NCBI GenBank assembly: GCA_035301025.1
Contig: DATGUV010000206.1
Location: 1 to 15,444, forward strand
Reading direction: 5' to 3'
Source of the DNA: CALAMD01 sp035301025
GTDB lineage: Bacteria > Bacillota > Bacilli > Bacillales > Amphibacillaceae
Length of the DNA: 15,444 bases
Shown here: positions 7,319-14,898 of the stretch, piece after piece
Layout: every line of letters begins with the position of its first letter
Numbering within the stretch: position 1 is the first letter of the stretch
Program-made: the position numbers and the translations under genes
Notes under the pieces: model-generated
Seen by the model: the letters and a program-made list of their open reading frames with translations, nothing else
Told to the model about the DNA's origin: nothing
Databases searched by the model: none

Positions 7319-8608
7319 ATGAATGATGGAGAAGTGTTAGTTGGATTAGATATTGGAACTGCTCATATAAAAGTTATTATTGGTGAAGTACTTAGTGATT
7401 CACTGAATGTAATAGGAGTTGGAACTGCAGCTTCTAAAGGAATGAGAAAAGGTGCAATCACAGATATTGATCAAACTGTACGTTCGATCCGCTCTGCAGT
7501 AGAACAAGCTGAACGAATGGTTGGCATGCAAATAGAACATGTCGTTGTAGGAATTGATGGAAGTCATATTGAACTTCAACCTTGCCACGGAGTTGTTGCT
7601 GTCCAATCGGACAACCGTGAAATTGGTGATGAAGATATTACCCGTGTAATTGAAGGGGCTCAAGTGATCTCTATTCCACCTGAACGTGAGATTATTGACG
7701 TCATTCCCAAGCAATTTATTGTAGATGGGCTTGATGAAATTTCAGATCCTAGAGGAATGATTGGAGTACGTTTAGAAATGGAAGGAACAATTATTACGTG
7801 TTCCAAGACAATCTTACATAATATTTTAAAATGTGTAGAAGGTGCACAGCTACAAATATCAGATATTTGTTTACAACCGTTAGCTGCTGGTACCATAGCA
7901 CTATCAGCAGATGAAAAAAGTTTAGGCATTGCTTTAATTGATATTGGTGGAGGATGCTCAACAATTTCAATCTTCAAAAATGATCACATTGAAGCAACTG
8001 GAGTTGTCCCATTAGGTGGAGATAATATTACGAAAGATTTATCCATTGGCCTTCGTACATCAACAGAAGAAGCCGAAGAAATTAAAGTGAATTATGGACA
8101 TGCCTATTATAACGATGCTTCTGCAGATGAAACATTCCAAGTTTCAGTGATTGGAAGTGACCAAAAAGAAACGCATGATCAAACATTAGTCGCTGATATC
8201 ATTGAAGCGCGTTTAGAAGAAATTTATACACTTGCAGAACGTGAAATCCGCAAAATGGGATATTATGATTTACCTGGCGGGTTTGTGTTAACAGGTGGCA
8301 CGATGAAAATGCCAGGAGTACTTGAGTTGGCACGTGACGTGTTTAAAACAAATGTACGTATGGCCATGCCGGATTACATCGGAGTACGCGAGCCACAATT
8401 TACGGCTGGTGTAGGTCTTTTACAATTTGCTTATCGTAATGCTAAAATACAAGGTAAGGATTTAGGAACATCTGTTGTTCCTGAAGATGATCAACAACAA
8501 ATACAACAAAAGAAACCACAAAAAGTAAAACAACGAAAAGAAGGAACAAAAGATACGTCGAAAAAAGAATCTAAAATTGCGAATTTATTCAATCGTTTTT
8601 TTGAATAA
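7319..8608 (+). CDS. ftsA: Cell division protein FtsA
   Basis: Actin-like ATPase that tethers FtsZ filaments to the inner face of the membrane and recruits later divisome proteins. It has 429 residues (B. subtilis 440). The phosphate-1 motif is at residues 9-23 (GLDIGTAHIKVIIGE), the phosphate-2 motif is ALIDIGGGCSTISIF, and the adenosine motif is GFVLTGGTMKMPGV. The region after the core is a basic, Gln/Lys-rich linker (DDQQQIQQKKPQKVKQRK). The last residues, KIANLFNRFFE, form the amphipathic membrane-targeting helix typical of FtsA. The ATG is preceded by an excellent ribosome binding site GGGAGGTG (7303-7310), 8 nt away. The 73-bp gap before ftsZ has no evident terminator, so the two form an ftsAZ unit. 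Confidence 0.97.
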   Translation: MNDGEVLVGLDIGTAHIKVIIGEVLSDSLNVIGVGTAASKGMRKGAITDIDQTVRSIRSAVEQAERMVGMQIEHVVVGIDGSHIELQPCHGVVAVQSDNREIGDEDITRVIEGAQVISIPPEREIIDVIPKQFIVDGLDEISDPRGMIGVRLEMEGTIITCSKTILHNILKCVEGAQLQISDICLQPLAAGTIALSADEKSLGIALIDIGGGCSTISIFKNDHIEATGVVPLGGDNITKDLSIGLRTSTEEAEEIKVNYGHAYYNDASADETFQVSVIGSDQKETHDQTLVADIIEARLEEIYTLAEREIRKMGYYDLPGGFVLTGGTMKMPGVLELARDVFKTNVRMAMPDYIGVREPQFTAGVGLLQFAYRNAKIQGKDLGTSVVPEDDQQQIQQKKPQKVKQRKEGTKDTSKKESKIANLFNRFFE

Positions 8609-8681
8609 GGTATCAATCGTGAGTAGACGAAAAACCATATAAAACGACTTGTAAACTTGCATATTAGGGAGGAACGAAAAT

Positions 8682-9830
8682 ATGTTGGAGTTTGATACGA
8701 ATTTAGATAGCTTAGCAACCATTAAAGTAATCGGTGTCGGTGGTGGAGGTAACAACGCGGTTAATAGAATGATTGAGCATGGTGTTGAAGGTGTAGAATT
8801 TATTGCAGTAAACACGGATGCACAAGCATTAAATCTATCCCAAGCTGAGGTAAAATTACAAATAGGAACAAAATTAACAAGAGGACTTGGGGCAGGTGCA
8901 AATCCTGAAATCGGGAAAAAAGCAGCTGAAGAAAGTCGCGAAATGCTTGAAGATGCATTGCAAGGAGCAGATATGATTTTTGTAACTGCTGGAATGGGCG
9001 GAGGTACTGGAACAGGAGCTGCACCTGTTATTGCTCAGATTTCAAAAGATCTTGGAGCATTAACAGTAGGTGTTGTTACACGACCATTTTCATTCGAAGG
9101 GAAAAAAAGAGCAACTCAAGCTTTCGCAGGTGCAGAAGCATTAAAGAATAGTGTAGATACAATGATCGTTATTCCAAATGATCGTTTACTTGAAATAGTG
9201 GATAAAAACACGCCTATGCTTGAAGCATTTAGAGAAGCGGATAATGTGCTTCGCCAAGGGGTACAAGGTATTTCAGATTTAATTGCTAAACCAGGACTCA
9301 TTAACGTAGACTTTGCTGACGTGAAAACGATTATGTATGACAAAGGTTCTGCATTAATGGGAATTGGTGTAGCCACAGGAGAGAATAGAGCGTCTGAAGC
9401 AGCGAAAAAAGCCATCTCATCTCCATTGCTTGAAACATCAGTAAACGGAGCGAATGGTATTTTAATGAATATTACAGGTGGAATGAACTTAAGTTTATTT
9501 GAAGTACAAGAAGCAGCAGATTTAGTTACTTCAGCTGCAGATAATGAAGTGAACGTTATTTTCGGTTCAGTCATTAATGATGATCTAGAAGATGAGATCA
9601 TTGTAACGGTAATTGCTACAGGTTTTGATGAAAATAAACAAACTGAAGAGCAATCACAAGCAAGAAGAGAAATACCACAGCAACGCCAAACGCAAAGACA
9701 AGCACCACCTCAACAAACACCAAGACGTGAAGAACGTAGAAATGATGCAAATGAGGAAGTTGCTGGCACTGACGAGGATACATTAGATATCCCAACATTT
9801 TTACGAAATCGCAATCGAAACAGGAAGTAA
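8682..9830 (+). CDS. ftsZ: Cell division protein FtsZ
   Basis: Tubulin-like GTPase that forms the Z ring at midcell. It has 382 residues, the same length as B. subtilis FtsZ. GVGGGGNNAVNRM (residues 18-30) is the first nucleotide-binding loop and GGGTGTG (106-112) is the tubulin signature. NVDFADVKTIM contains the T7 loop that completes the GTPase site of the next subunit. A Gln/Arg-rich disordered linker follows the globular core, roughly residues 317-365. The C-terminal peptide DTLDIPTFLRNRNRNRK (366-382) is the docking site for FtsA, SepF and other partners. The ATG has AGGGAGGA (8666-8673) 8 nt upstream. It is the last gene of the cluster and is followed by a strong terminator. Confidence 0.98.
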   Translation: MLEFDTNLDSLATIKVIGVGGGGNNAVNRMIEHGVEGVEFIAVNTDAQALNLSQAEVKLQIGTKLTRGLGAGANPEIGKKAAEESREMLEDALQGADMIFVTAGMGGGTGTGAAPVIAQISKDLGALTVGVVTRPFSFEGKKRATQAFAGAEALKNSVDTMIVIPNDRLLEIVDKNTPMLEAFREADNVLRQGVQGISDLIAKPGLINVDFADVKTIMYDKGSALMGIGVATGENRASEAAKKAISSPLLETSVNGANGILMNITGGMNLSLFEVQEAADLVTSAADNEVNVIFGSVINDDLEDEIIVTVIATGFDENKQTEEQSQARREIPQQRQTQRQAPPQQTPRREERRNDANEEVAGTDEDTLDIPTFLRNRNRNRK

Positions 9831-9878
9831 TTCCGCTGTCCAATCCATAAATTGAATCCTATTATGCAACAACTTACC

Positions 9879-9910
9879 CCCCACTCAAACATGTGAGTGG
9901 GGATTTTTTT
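9879..9910 (+). terminator. Intrinsic terminator after ftsZ
   Basis: CCCCACTCA (9879-9887) pairs perfectly with TGAGTGGGG (9894-9902) around a 6-nt loop. An A and seven T residues (9904-9910) follow. This is a classic strong rho-independent terminator 48 bp after the ftsZ stop, and it separates the division cluster from the island to its right. Confidence 0.93.
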
Positions 9911-10231
9911 CAGGGATAAGAAAACGTTCATTATACAAATAATTCCTGGTGCATGAATTAAGGGAGTATAACTCTTGAAACCATCCATTTTAGCGACAAA
10001 TAACAGAAAGATTACAAATCGCGAGAACTATTGCAAAAAAAAACAAAGTGTTACAGTAGTATTTAGAGAGACTTTTTAATCTGCAGCTTGAGTAAGGATT
10101 CAAGCACCATAGAGACTATAATAGTTGAAATAAAGGAGATGAAAATATTTGTAAGTGTAAATAAACATAGTCAAAAGTCTATTTCGTACCGACTTACCTT
10201 TAAAGTTGTGGATTCTTGACTGTCTCATAAC
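9911..10231. other. Noncoding stretch upstream of the small secreted protein gene
   Basis: No coding gene is supported in these 321 bp. There is an isolated TATAAT (10117-10122) without a good -35 at normal spacing. A full Shine-Dalgarno, AAAGGAG (10132-10138), lies close after it. The only small frame it could serve begins at ATG 10139, overlapping the Shine-Dalgarno itself, and encodes 26 codons ending at TGA 10217-10219. The region also has a run of nine A residues near 10035. The stretch looks like an accessory upstream region with a promoter somewhere before 10130. Confidence 0.5.
10139..10219 (+). other. 26-codon frame upstream of, and in frame with, the secreted protein gene
   Basis: ATG 10139 opens a 26-residue frame (MKIFVSVNKHSQKSISYRLT and six more) that stops at TGA 10217-10219. 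It is in the same frame as the next gene, whose ATG lies 12 nt after that stop. AAAGGAG is adjacent to the ATG, too close for normal initiation. It may be a leader peptide, a remnant of a longer N-terminus, or chance. It is listed because the downstream gene lacks its own clear ribosome binding site. Confidence 0.2.
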
Positions 10232-10621
10232 ATGAGGAAAATGATAACGCTATCAATATTGGCTCTTGGACTCGTCATCGGTGTTTTTGGGTACCAACAA
10301 GCAACATCGGCAAATAACACAAATTTTTTCTTTAATTTTCTAAATGGAACAGCAAATACGGCGGCACAAGCAAAACAAACTACTTCGTCTATGTATATTA
10401 GATCGAACAATATGGTTGGTGGTAATGGATTTTCAGCTCGCCCTGCATTAGCAAATGGGAATTCCGTTGGGCAAGCGAAAACAGTTGTTTTAAATCAGGA
10501 TACCTATTTAACAAATTATGCAGTTGAAAATTATGGTAGTGGTATCCGCGTCCGTATCAATGCATCAGCACCGCCAAGCGGTCCGCAATCTGCTTCAGGA
10601 TATTGGCGTCCAGACCTTTAA
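10232..10621 (+). CDS. Small secreted protein, possibly DUF2712/lactococcin-972-like
   Basis: This is a 129-residue protein with a typical Sec signal peptide: basic start MRKM, hydrophobic core at about residues 5-20, and likely signal peptidase I cleavage after A27 (ATSA before NN). The mature part of about 102 residues has no cysteine, is rich in Asn, Ser, Ala and Gly, and contains SSMYIRSNN, NQDTYLTNYAVENYGSG and the C-terminal SASGYWRPDL. The GYW ending and repeated Tyr/Asn pattern recall DUF2712 secreted proteins of Bacillus and, more distantly, lactococcin-972-type bacteriocins. This is from memory of the families and is not confirmed. ATG 10232 has no visible Shine-Dalgarno; ATG 10241 is an alternative with GAGG just upstream. 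It has its own terminator and lies upstream of an ABC transporter operon, which fits an exported peptide. Confidence 0.72.
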   Translation: MRKMITLSILALGLVIGVFGYQQATSANNTNFFFNFLNGTANTAAQAKQTTSSMYIRSNNMVGGNGFSARPALANGNSVGQAKTVVLNQDTYLTNYAVENYGSGIRVRINASAPPSGPQSASGYWRPDL

Positions 10622-10631
10622 AGGGAAGTTC

Positions 10632-10677
10632 AAAAGTAAACATGAAGAGTATTTTTGTTCTTCATGTTTACTTTTTT
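10632..10677 (+). terminator. Intrinsic terminator after the secreted protein gene
   Basis: AAAAGTAAACATGAAGA (10632-10648) pairs perfectly over 17 bp with TCTTCATGTTTACTTTT (10659-10675) around a 10-nt loop, ending in a run of six T residues (10672-10677). The hairpin begins 10 bp after the stop codon. The A-rich left arm means it could also stop transcription on the other strand, although no gene there needs it. Confidence 0.88.
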
Positions 10678-10724
10678 ATACAGTTTAGTAAATTTCATCA
10701 TACGTATGTTATGTCATTTCACTT

Positions 10725-10764
10725 CAACATGTAGTTCCGTTGGAGCTTTCGAAACTACATGTTG
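10725..10764. repeat. 12-bp inverted repeat, possible operator, abutting the -35 box
   Basis: CAACATGTAGTT (10725-10736) and AACTACATGTTG (10753-10764) form a perfect 12-bp inverted repeat with a 16-bp spacer. The half-site centres are 27 bp apart, and each half contains the palindrome ACATGT. The repeat ends two bases before a perfect TTGACA. It has no T-run after it, so it is not a terminator. Its place suggests an operator for a dimeric regulator, or a structure in a transcript from further upstream. No regulator gene is visible in the window. Confidence 0.5.
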
Positions 10765-10766
10765 TA

Positions 10767-10795
10767 TTGACATAGCTGATGTTCGTCACTATGAA
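10767..10795 (+). promoter_or_regulatory. SigA-type promoter of the ABC transporter operon
   Basis: TTGACA (10767-10772) is a perfect -35 box. After exactly 17 bp comes TATGAA (10790-10795), 4 of 6 to TATAAT. Transcription would start near 10802, leaving a leader of about 45 nt that contains the AAAGGAGG (10830-10837) of the first gene. This is the best promoter candidate in the window and fits the operon that begins at 10846. Confidence 0.65.
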
Positions 10796-10845
10796 ATTCA
10801 TTCAGTTATGGAAGTAAAATCTATTTTACAAAGGAGGAAATCGGA

Positions 10846-11754
10846 TTGAAAAAAAGGGATCTATTGATTACTTCTCTTGGTTTCCTCGTCGTGTTAACGT
10901 ATCTTTTATATGAATTTGACGTCTTTGAGAAAGTGTTTTCCCGCGGGAGTGGGGAGGTAAATCTTGTTGAAGAACATGAAGCAAAACTTGAGGAAACAGA
11001 GAAGATTATTCAAGAGGAACGAAAAGAGAAGGAAGATGGAGCGGTCACAAAAGACGAGTTGGTATTATTAATTTTCTCTTCTACCCTACATTTTGATACT
11101 GCTGAAGGAGAATACATCCTTATGAATCCGCTAGATGAGAATGAAGCGGAAGTTTCATTCGCACTTGATATGGTTGGGGAACAAGGAATGATTAAGCGTG
11201 AAGGTGACACGGTAAATTACACCCTTTTCTTTTCTGCAGATCCACAAGAAAAAGTATCATTAGATGAACAGGAAAAAACGTATCGTCGGCTTATTTGGAA
11301 GGAAGACTTAGAAAAAGATCAAGAGCAAGTGACTGATACGGCAGAGTTGTTTTCAACAGGTGGAATGGGCGCAGATCCTCGCATTAAAGAAAATTTCTCT
11401 TTAGGGGATATGATTAACTCAGATTTTGTGCAAAGCATGAAATATTACGAACAATGGGAAATGGAAGAAACGACGTATTTGGATATGGAAAGTTATGAAA
11501 TTCAGGGGAAGGATAGTTTTTATTATGAAGGGGATACATTTGAAATGATTGTGGAGAAAAATACCGGAATTGTTCTTGATTACACTGTTTATGATAAAAA
11601 TGACAATGAAATCATGTCACTTACGACGCGTAGCATACGGATCGATCAAGGGATTGAGCAAGAAACTCTTACCCCTGACTTAACAGATTATGAGAAAGGA
11701 GAAATTCCGGATATTCCAGATGAAGATAAAAATGATAATATCATACATGAATAA
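10846..11754 (+). CDS. Membrane-anchored extracellular protein of unknown function, possibly LolA/RseB-like
   Basis: This protein has 302 residues. A short basic start is followed by one transmembrane helix (about residues 6-22), so most of the protein should lie outside the membrane. Residues 43-64 are a charged Glu/Lys-rich segment, probably helical or coiled coil. The rest is acidic and beta-like. A stretch near residues 210-265 (SYEIQGKDSFYYEGDTFEMI, then EKNTGIVLDYTVYDKNDNEI) resembles the strands of LolA/RseB-fold extracytoplasmic domains; this is a weak impression. The Asp/Glu-rich C-terminal tail is probably disordered. The start is TTG 10846 with a near-perfect AAAGGAGG 8 nt upstream. 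It is the first gene after the operon promoter and is followed by ABC membrane subunits, so it may be a partner or sensor of that transporter. The function is unknown. Confidence 0.8.
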   Translation: MKKRDLLITSLGFLVVLTYLLYEFDVFEKVFSRGSGEVNLVEEHEAKLEETEKIIQEERKEKEDGAVTKDELVLLIFSSTLHFDTAEGEYILMNPLDENEAEVSFALDMVGEQGMIKREGDTVNYTLFFSADPQEKVSLDEQEKTYRRLIWKEDLEKDQEQVTDTAELFSTGGMGADPRIKENFSLGDMINSDFVQSMKYYEQWEMEETTYLDMESYEIQGKDSFYYEGDTFEMIVEKNTGIVLDYTVYDKNDNEIMSLTTRSIRIDQGIEQETLTPDLTDYEKGEIPDIPDEDKNDNIIHE

Positions 11755-11780
11755 AGCAGGTAGTGTCAGGAGGGGATATC

Positions 11781-12588
11781 ATGAGTAAATTTTTCATGCG
11801 GCGAGCGTTAAGTAGTAAACCACTTTATGTTATTTTGTTCGTAACAATTGTCATAGCTTTTTTACATATTTTTCAAGAAGCAACTGAATTTGAGAATGAT
11901 TTATCCATATAACTATGGGGTATTGAATACGCCTTATCAATCGTGGATTGAATTTGGGCTAGGTTCTTACTATCGCTATATCCTTTTTCTCTTACTTCCG
12001 ATTATCGCGGCGATCCCGATGGCAGATATGTATGCAAAGGACCGTCAAACAGGCTATTTAAAATCAATTCTATCGAAAGGTAAGATGAAGGAATATTTTA
12101 GAGGGTTGTTTATGAGTAACTTTATCATAGCGGCGATTGTGATTGCAACCCCATTACTTGTAAATGTGTATCTTGCTTTTATGACATTACCAGACATTAA
12201 ACCAGATCCGATTGTAGATTTGCACCATAAAGATATCATGTCAACGGTCTTACCAGAGTTATATTATCAGTTTCCAATTCTTCATATGATGTTTTACATA
12301 TTGATAGCTTGTTTGTTCGCTGGTATGTATGCATCTATTTGCTTAAGTGTTTCCCTCTATGTGAACAATCGGTTTGTAATTTTAGTATCAGCATTTGTGT
12401 GCAACATGGGGTTGAGTTTGTTATTTGAATTTATGAACAAATATGAGTGGATTCCAGTGAACTTTTTGACAGAGCATGCTGGTCAACCGTATCCATCACT
12501 AGTTGTAATGGTTGCTATTTTTGCGGTTGGAATGATCGTAAGTACAATGTTGTATACAATAGGAGTGAAAAAACGTGTTATGTATTAG
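11781..12588 (+). pseudogene. ABC-2 type transporter membrane subunit, broken by a frameshift
   Basis: A well-placed start (ATG 11781, AGGAGGGG 11768-11775) opens a frame of 43 residues: MSKFFMRRALSSKPL, then a transmembrane helix (about 16-30), stopping at TAA 11910-11912. The following frame, open from TTG 11890 to TAG 12588 (232 residues, no Shine-Dalgarno), lacks that first helix but continues as a permease. It has PYNYGVLNTPYQSWIEFGLG, a second hydrophobic segment, DMYAKDRQTGYLKSILSKGK (a cytoplasmic loop typical of ABC-2 subunits), and four or so more membrane segments. Joined, the two parts would make about 270 residues, matching the sister subunits downstream. Loss of two bases from an AT run near CCATATAAC would explain the break. 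A sequencing error or recoding is also possible. The end overlaps the next gene by 14 bp. Confidence 0.72.
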
Positions 12589-13420
12589 TGCCATTCGATT
12601 AGCCTATCAAGATGTCAAATCATCATCCGTAAAGGCGTGCCTTTTCCTATTGCTTCTTTTCGCCGGTACTATTTTATATGCGAATTATACACCACAGATG
12701 GTTGAGAACAATTCGATAGCAGACGTTTTTCACGTATTATTTAGAGACTATTCATTAACAATTATTGTCATTCCTGTGTTTTTGTTTCTTTTATCCATCA
12801 TTTTACCATCCGTTATGGAACCACTACGATTGGTTCGTTATCAAGATCGGGGTAATATTGCATGGGCTTTATTTACAGTTATTGTTGTCTTCGTTTCTAT
12901 ATTCTTAATTCTATATATGCTGTTTGGCTTTTTATATGGATGGTGGTTAAGTGGCAGCTTGGAAAATACATGGAAAACGGAATGGGGTCCACCCTACATT
13001 GCCTCAGATGGAAACATTGATCTCGCATTGTTTAGTACAGGGTATATGGTTTTGCGGTATGTAGTCACGCAATTCGTAGCGTTTATGGTCATTGGGCTCT
13101 CTGCTGTACTCATTTATATAATGATCCCACGGTTTGTGTATGTATTTTTTATCATTGAGGGGCTCGTTGTGTTGGACCGGGAACTTTCTTCACGGTATAA
13201 CGTGTCATGGTTTATTCATCAAGCGGAGATCAGTATTGCCAATTGGGGAGATGCCGCTTATTTTATCTCGATTGTTACGTATTTTGTAGGATTGATGATA
13301 GTGCTTAGTGTTGCAATCTATATCGTGCTGCGCCGGAAAGATTTTATTCCTAAACTGGAGGATTCAACATGGCATTCATTCGTGAGACAAAAACGTTGTT
13401 ACATCGGGATTTATTGTTAG
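12575..13420 (+). CDS. ABC-2 type transporter membrane subunit
   Basis: A 281-residue integral membrane protein with about six hydrophobic segments: near residues 20-36, 60-80, 93-120, 150-165, 168-200 and 228-250. It also has LPSVMEPLRLVRYQDRGNIA, an amphipathic cytoplasmic loop typical of ABC-2 permease subunits, and ends its last helix with YIVLRRKDFIPKLE. No enzyme motif is seen. It should form the channel with the neighbouring subunits and the ATPase encoded downstream. The start is GTG 12575, overlapping the previous gene by 14 bp, with AGGAGTGA (12561-12568) at good spacing. The frame overlaps the next gene by 52 bp. Its last 17 residues (ending KRCYIGIYC) lie wholly in that overlap and look unlike a conserved end, so an earlier ancestral stop may have been lost. 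Confidence 0.85.
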   Translation: MLCISAIRLAYQDVKSSSVKACLFLLLLFAGTILYANYTPQMVENNSIADVFHVLFRDYSLTIIVIPVFLFLLSIILPSVMEPLRLVRYQDRGNIAWALFTVIVVFVSIFLILYMLFGFLYGWWLSGSLENTWKTEWGPPYIASDGNIDLALFSTGYMVLRYVVTQFVAFMVIGLSAVLIYIMIPRFVYVFFIIEGLVVLDRELSSRYNVSWFIHQAEISIANWGDAAYFISIVTYFVGLMIVLSVAIYIVLRRKDFIPKLEDSTWHSFVRQKRCYIGIYC

Positions 13421-14226
13421 GATTTCATTATGTGCGCAATCGACTATTCGTAGCTCTTGTATTTATGGTTGTCATCGTTAGTTTAACCGTCTATCAATTT
13501 GATCAAATGGCCATTCATAATCAAATCAATCTAGCAAACTATACATATTCTGATCTGATTTTTGAAATATTTGAAGGGGTTGATTTTGAAATAATCCATA
13601 ATCCAACAAAGGAATTTCCGTTCATGTGGCTCATAATTCTGGCTTTTTGTCCATTTATCATTGGCGGATATGTTCGTGATGATTTATTCAACCAATCATC
13701 CGTGTTGTTTATTCGGACTCGTTATCAATTATCCATCTGGCTTAGCAAGCTTTTATTTTGTTTAATCATCGTCGCCTTATTTTACGCTATGTTTTTATTA
13801 CTCATCCTAGGTGCAACGGCCCTTTTCCTTTCTTTCTCACCTGATTGGGGTGCACTTGGTACGGTTAGAATTGCCCCGATGATGATGGAAGAGATGTCAC
13901 CATTCATGTTCTCAACGCATGCATTCCTGTTGCCATTACTCACTTCAGTTGTTTTAACGGTAATTCAAGGGATTGGCAGCGTGTTTATGCGACCAATTTA
14001 TATACTTTTTATTCTTTTGTCATTCTTAATTATTTCCATTTTTTCATCCAAACAACTCTTTCCCGGAAGCTATAGTATGATTGTACGTCATGAATTATTT
14101 GCAGGAGATCAAGGGTTTGATTGGCTAGGTGCAATTGTTTATACAGTTGTGGTGATCGTTGTTACTACGGTTGGTGGATATATCCTATTTAAAAAACAAG
14201 ATATTATACAAAAAGAGGAGGAATGA
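13369..14226 (+). CDS. ABC-2 type transporter membrane subunit
   Basis: A 285-residue integral membrane protein. An amphipathic start (MAFIRETKTLLHRDLLLGFH) leads into a helix at about 28-46. A loop outside the membrane contains NYTYSDLIFEIFEGVDFEI. The next helix contains WLIILAFCPFIIGGY, followed by the cytoplasmic RDDLFNQSSVLFIRTRYQLSIWLSK, which is typical of ABC-2 subunits contacting the ATPase. Three or four further helices follow, and the end YILFKKQDIIQKEEE is charged and cytoplasmic. It is probably a paralogue of the two preceding subunits, so the transporter has several distinct membrane chains. The ATG 13369 start has TGGAGGA (13356-13362) upstream, inside the previous gene. Six bases separate it from the ATPase gene. 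Confidence 0.86.
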   Translation: MAFIRETKTLLHRDLLLGFHYVRNRLFVALVFMVVIVSLTVYQFDQMAIHNQINLANYTYSDLIFEIFEGVDFEIIHNPTKEFPFMWLIILAFCPFIIGGYVRDDLFNQSSVLFIRTRYQLSIWLSKLLFCLIIVALFYAMFLLLILGATALFLSFSPDWGALGTVRIAPMMMEEMSPFMFSTHAFLLPLLTSVVLTVIQGIGSVFMRPIYILFILLSFLIISIFSSKQLFPGSYSMIVRHELFAGDQGFDWLGAIVYTVVVIVVTTVGGYILFKKQDIIQKEEE

Positions 14227-14232
14227 TGATAG

Positions 14233-14898
14233 GTGAGTGCTTACATACAACTGGAAGGCGTCTATAAAGTCATTGATGGGAATACCGTTTTAGAAAGAAT
14301 AGATTTGCAGTTAGAACAAGGGTTGATTTATGGATTTCGAGGAAATAATGGATCGGGTAAAACGATGCTATTTCGAGCGATATCAGGTCTCATTCATCCG
14401 TCTGAAGGTATCATTGTGGTTGACGGGAAACAAATTGGAAAAGACATTTCATTTCCTGAGAATCTTGGCTTGTTAATTGAACACCCAGGCTTTATCCCTG
14501 AATATACGGGGTTGAAAAACTTAGAACTCCTTGCTTTAATTCAAGGCAAGATTGATAAACAACAAGTAAAAGACGCAATTGATCGAGTAGGACTTGATCC
14601 TAATGACCGGAGGAAATTTAGGAAATACTCCCTTGGAATGAAGCAGCGACTAGGAATTGCTCAAGCGATTATGGAAGATCCAGAACTAATTATTTTAGAT
14701 GAACCAACCAATGGTCTGGATGAGGATGGAGTAAAACGGATCAATCAAATGATTCTCGATCTGAAAGAAGAGGGAAAAACAATCCTCATAGCAAGTCATG
14801 ACCGGGAATCACTAGATAAAGTATCTGATGAAATCTATCAAATTGATGGTGGAAAAATCATTAAACATGAGGTGGTTAATGATGCTCCAATCAAATAA
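14233..14898 (+). CDS. ABC transporter ATP-binding protein
   Basis: A 221-residue cytoplasmic ATPase with a complete motif set: Walker A GNNGSGKT (residues 37-44), signature YSLGMKQRLGIAQA (132-145) with LGMKQ in place of LSGGQ, Walker B LIILDEP ending at P158 (catalytic Glu 157), D-loop NGLDED, and H-loop His 189 in IASHD. The segment LGLLIEHPGFIPEYTGLKNL replaces a typical Q-loop and is common in ATPases of bacitracin- and lantibiotic-type ABC-2 systems, such as the BcrA-like group. It is short because it ends soon after the H-loop. It should energise the three membrane subunits encoded upstream. The start is GTG 14233 with GAGGAGGA (14215-14222). The end overlaps the next gene by 17 bp. 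The substrate is unknown; a peptide or envelope-active compound is likely by family. Confidence 0.93.
   Translation: MSAYIQLEGVYKVIDGNTVLERIDLQLEQGLIYGFRGNNGSGKTMLFRAISGLIHPSEGIIVVDGKQIGKDISFPENLGLLIEHPGFIPEYTGLKNLELLALIQGKIDKQQVKDAIDRVGLDPNDRRKFRKYSLGMKQRLGIAQAIMEDPELIILDEPTNGLDEDGVKRINQMILDLKEEGKTILIASHDRESLDKVSDEIYQIDGGKIIKHEVVNDAPIK

Noticed and set aside
9116..9601. 161-codon open frame on the - strand inside ftsZ
   Set aside because: It lies antisense to a conserved core of FtsZ, with Ser/Ile-rich composition that simply mirrors the opposite strand. No start signal is seen.
10699..10708. 10-bp palindrome CATACGTATG
   Set aside because: It is short, single, and not placed at a promoter element, so chance is likely in AT-rich DNA.
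10655..10849. 64-codon open frame on the + strand
   Set aside because: It begins inside the terminator hairpin, runs through the inverted repeat and promoter, has no ribosome binding site, and ends at the start of the next gene.
14828..14881. Upstream start codons for the last gene
   Set aside because: They would extend the protein into the ATPase gene. ATG 14882 has the better-spaced GAGGTGG and gives a normal membrane anchor.
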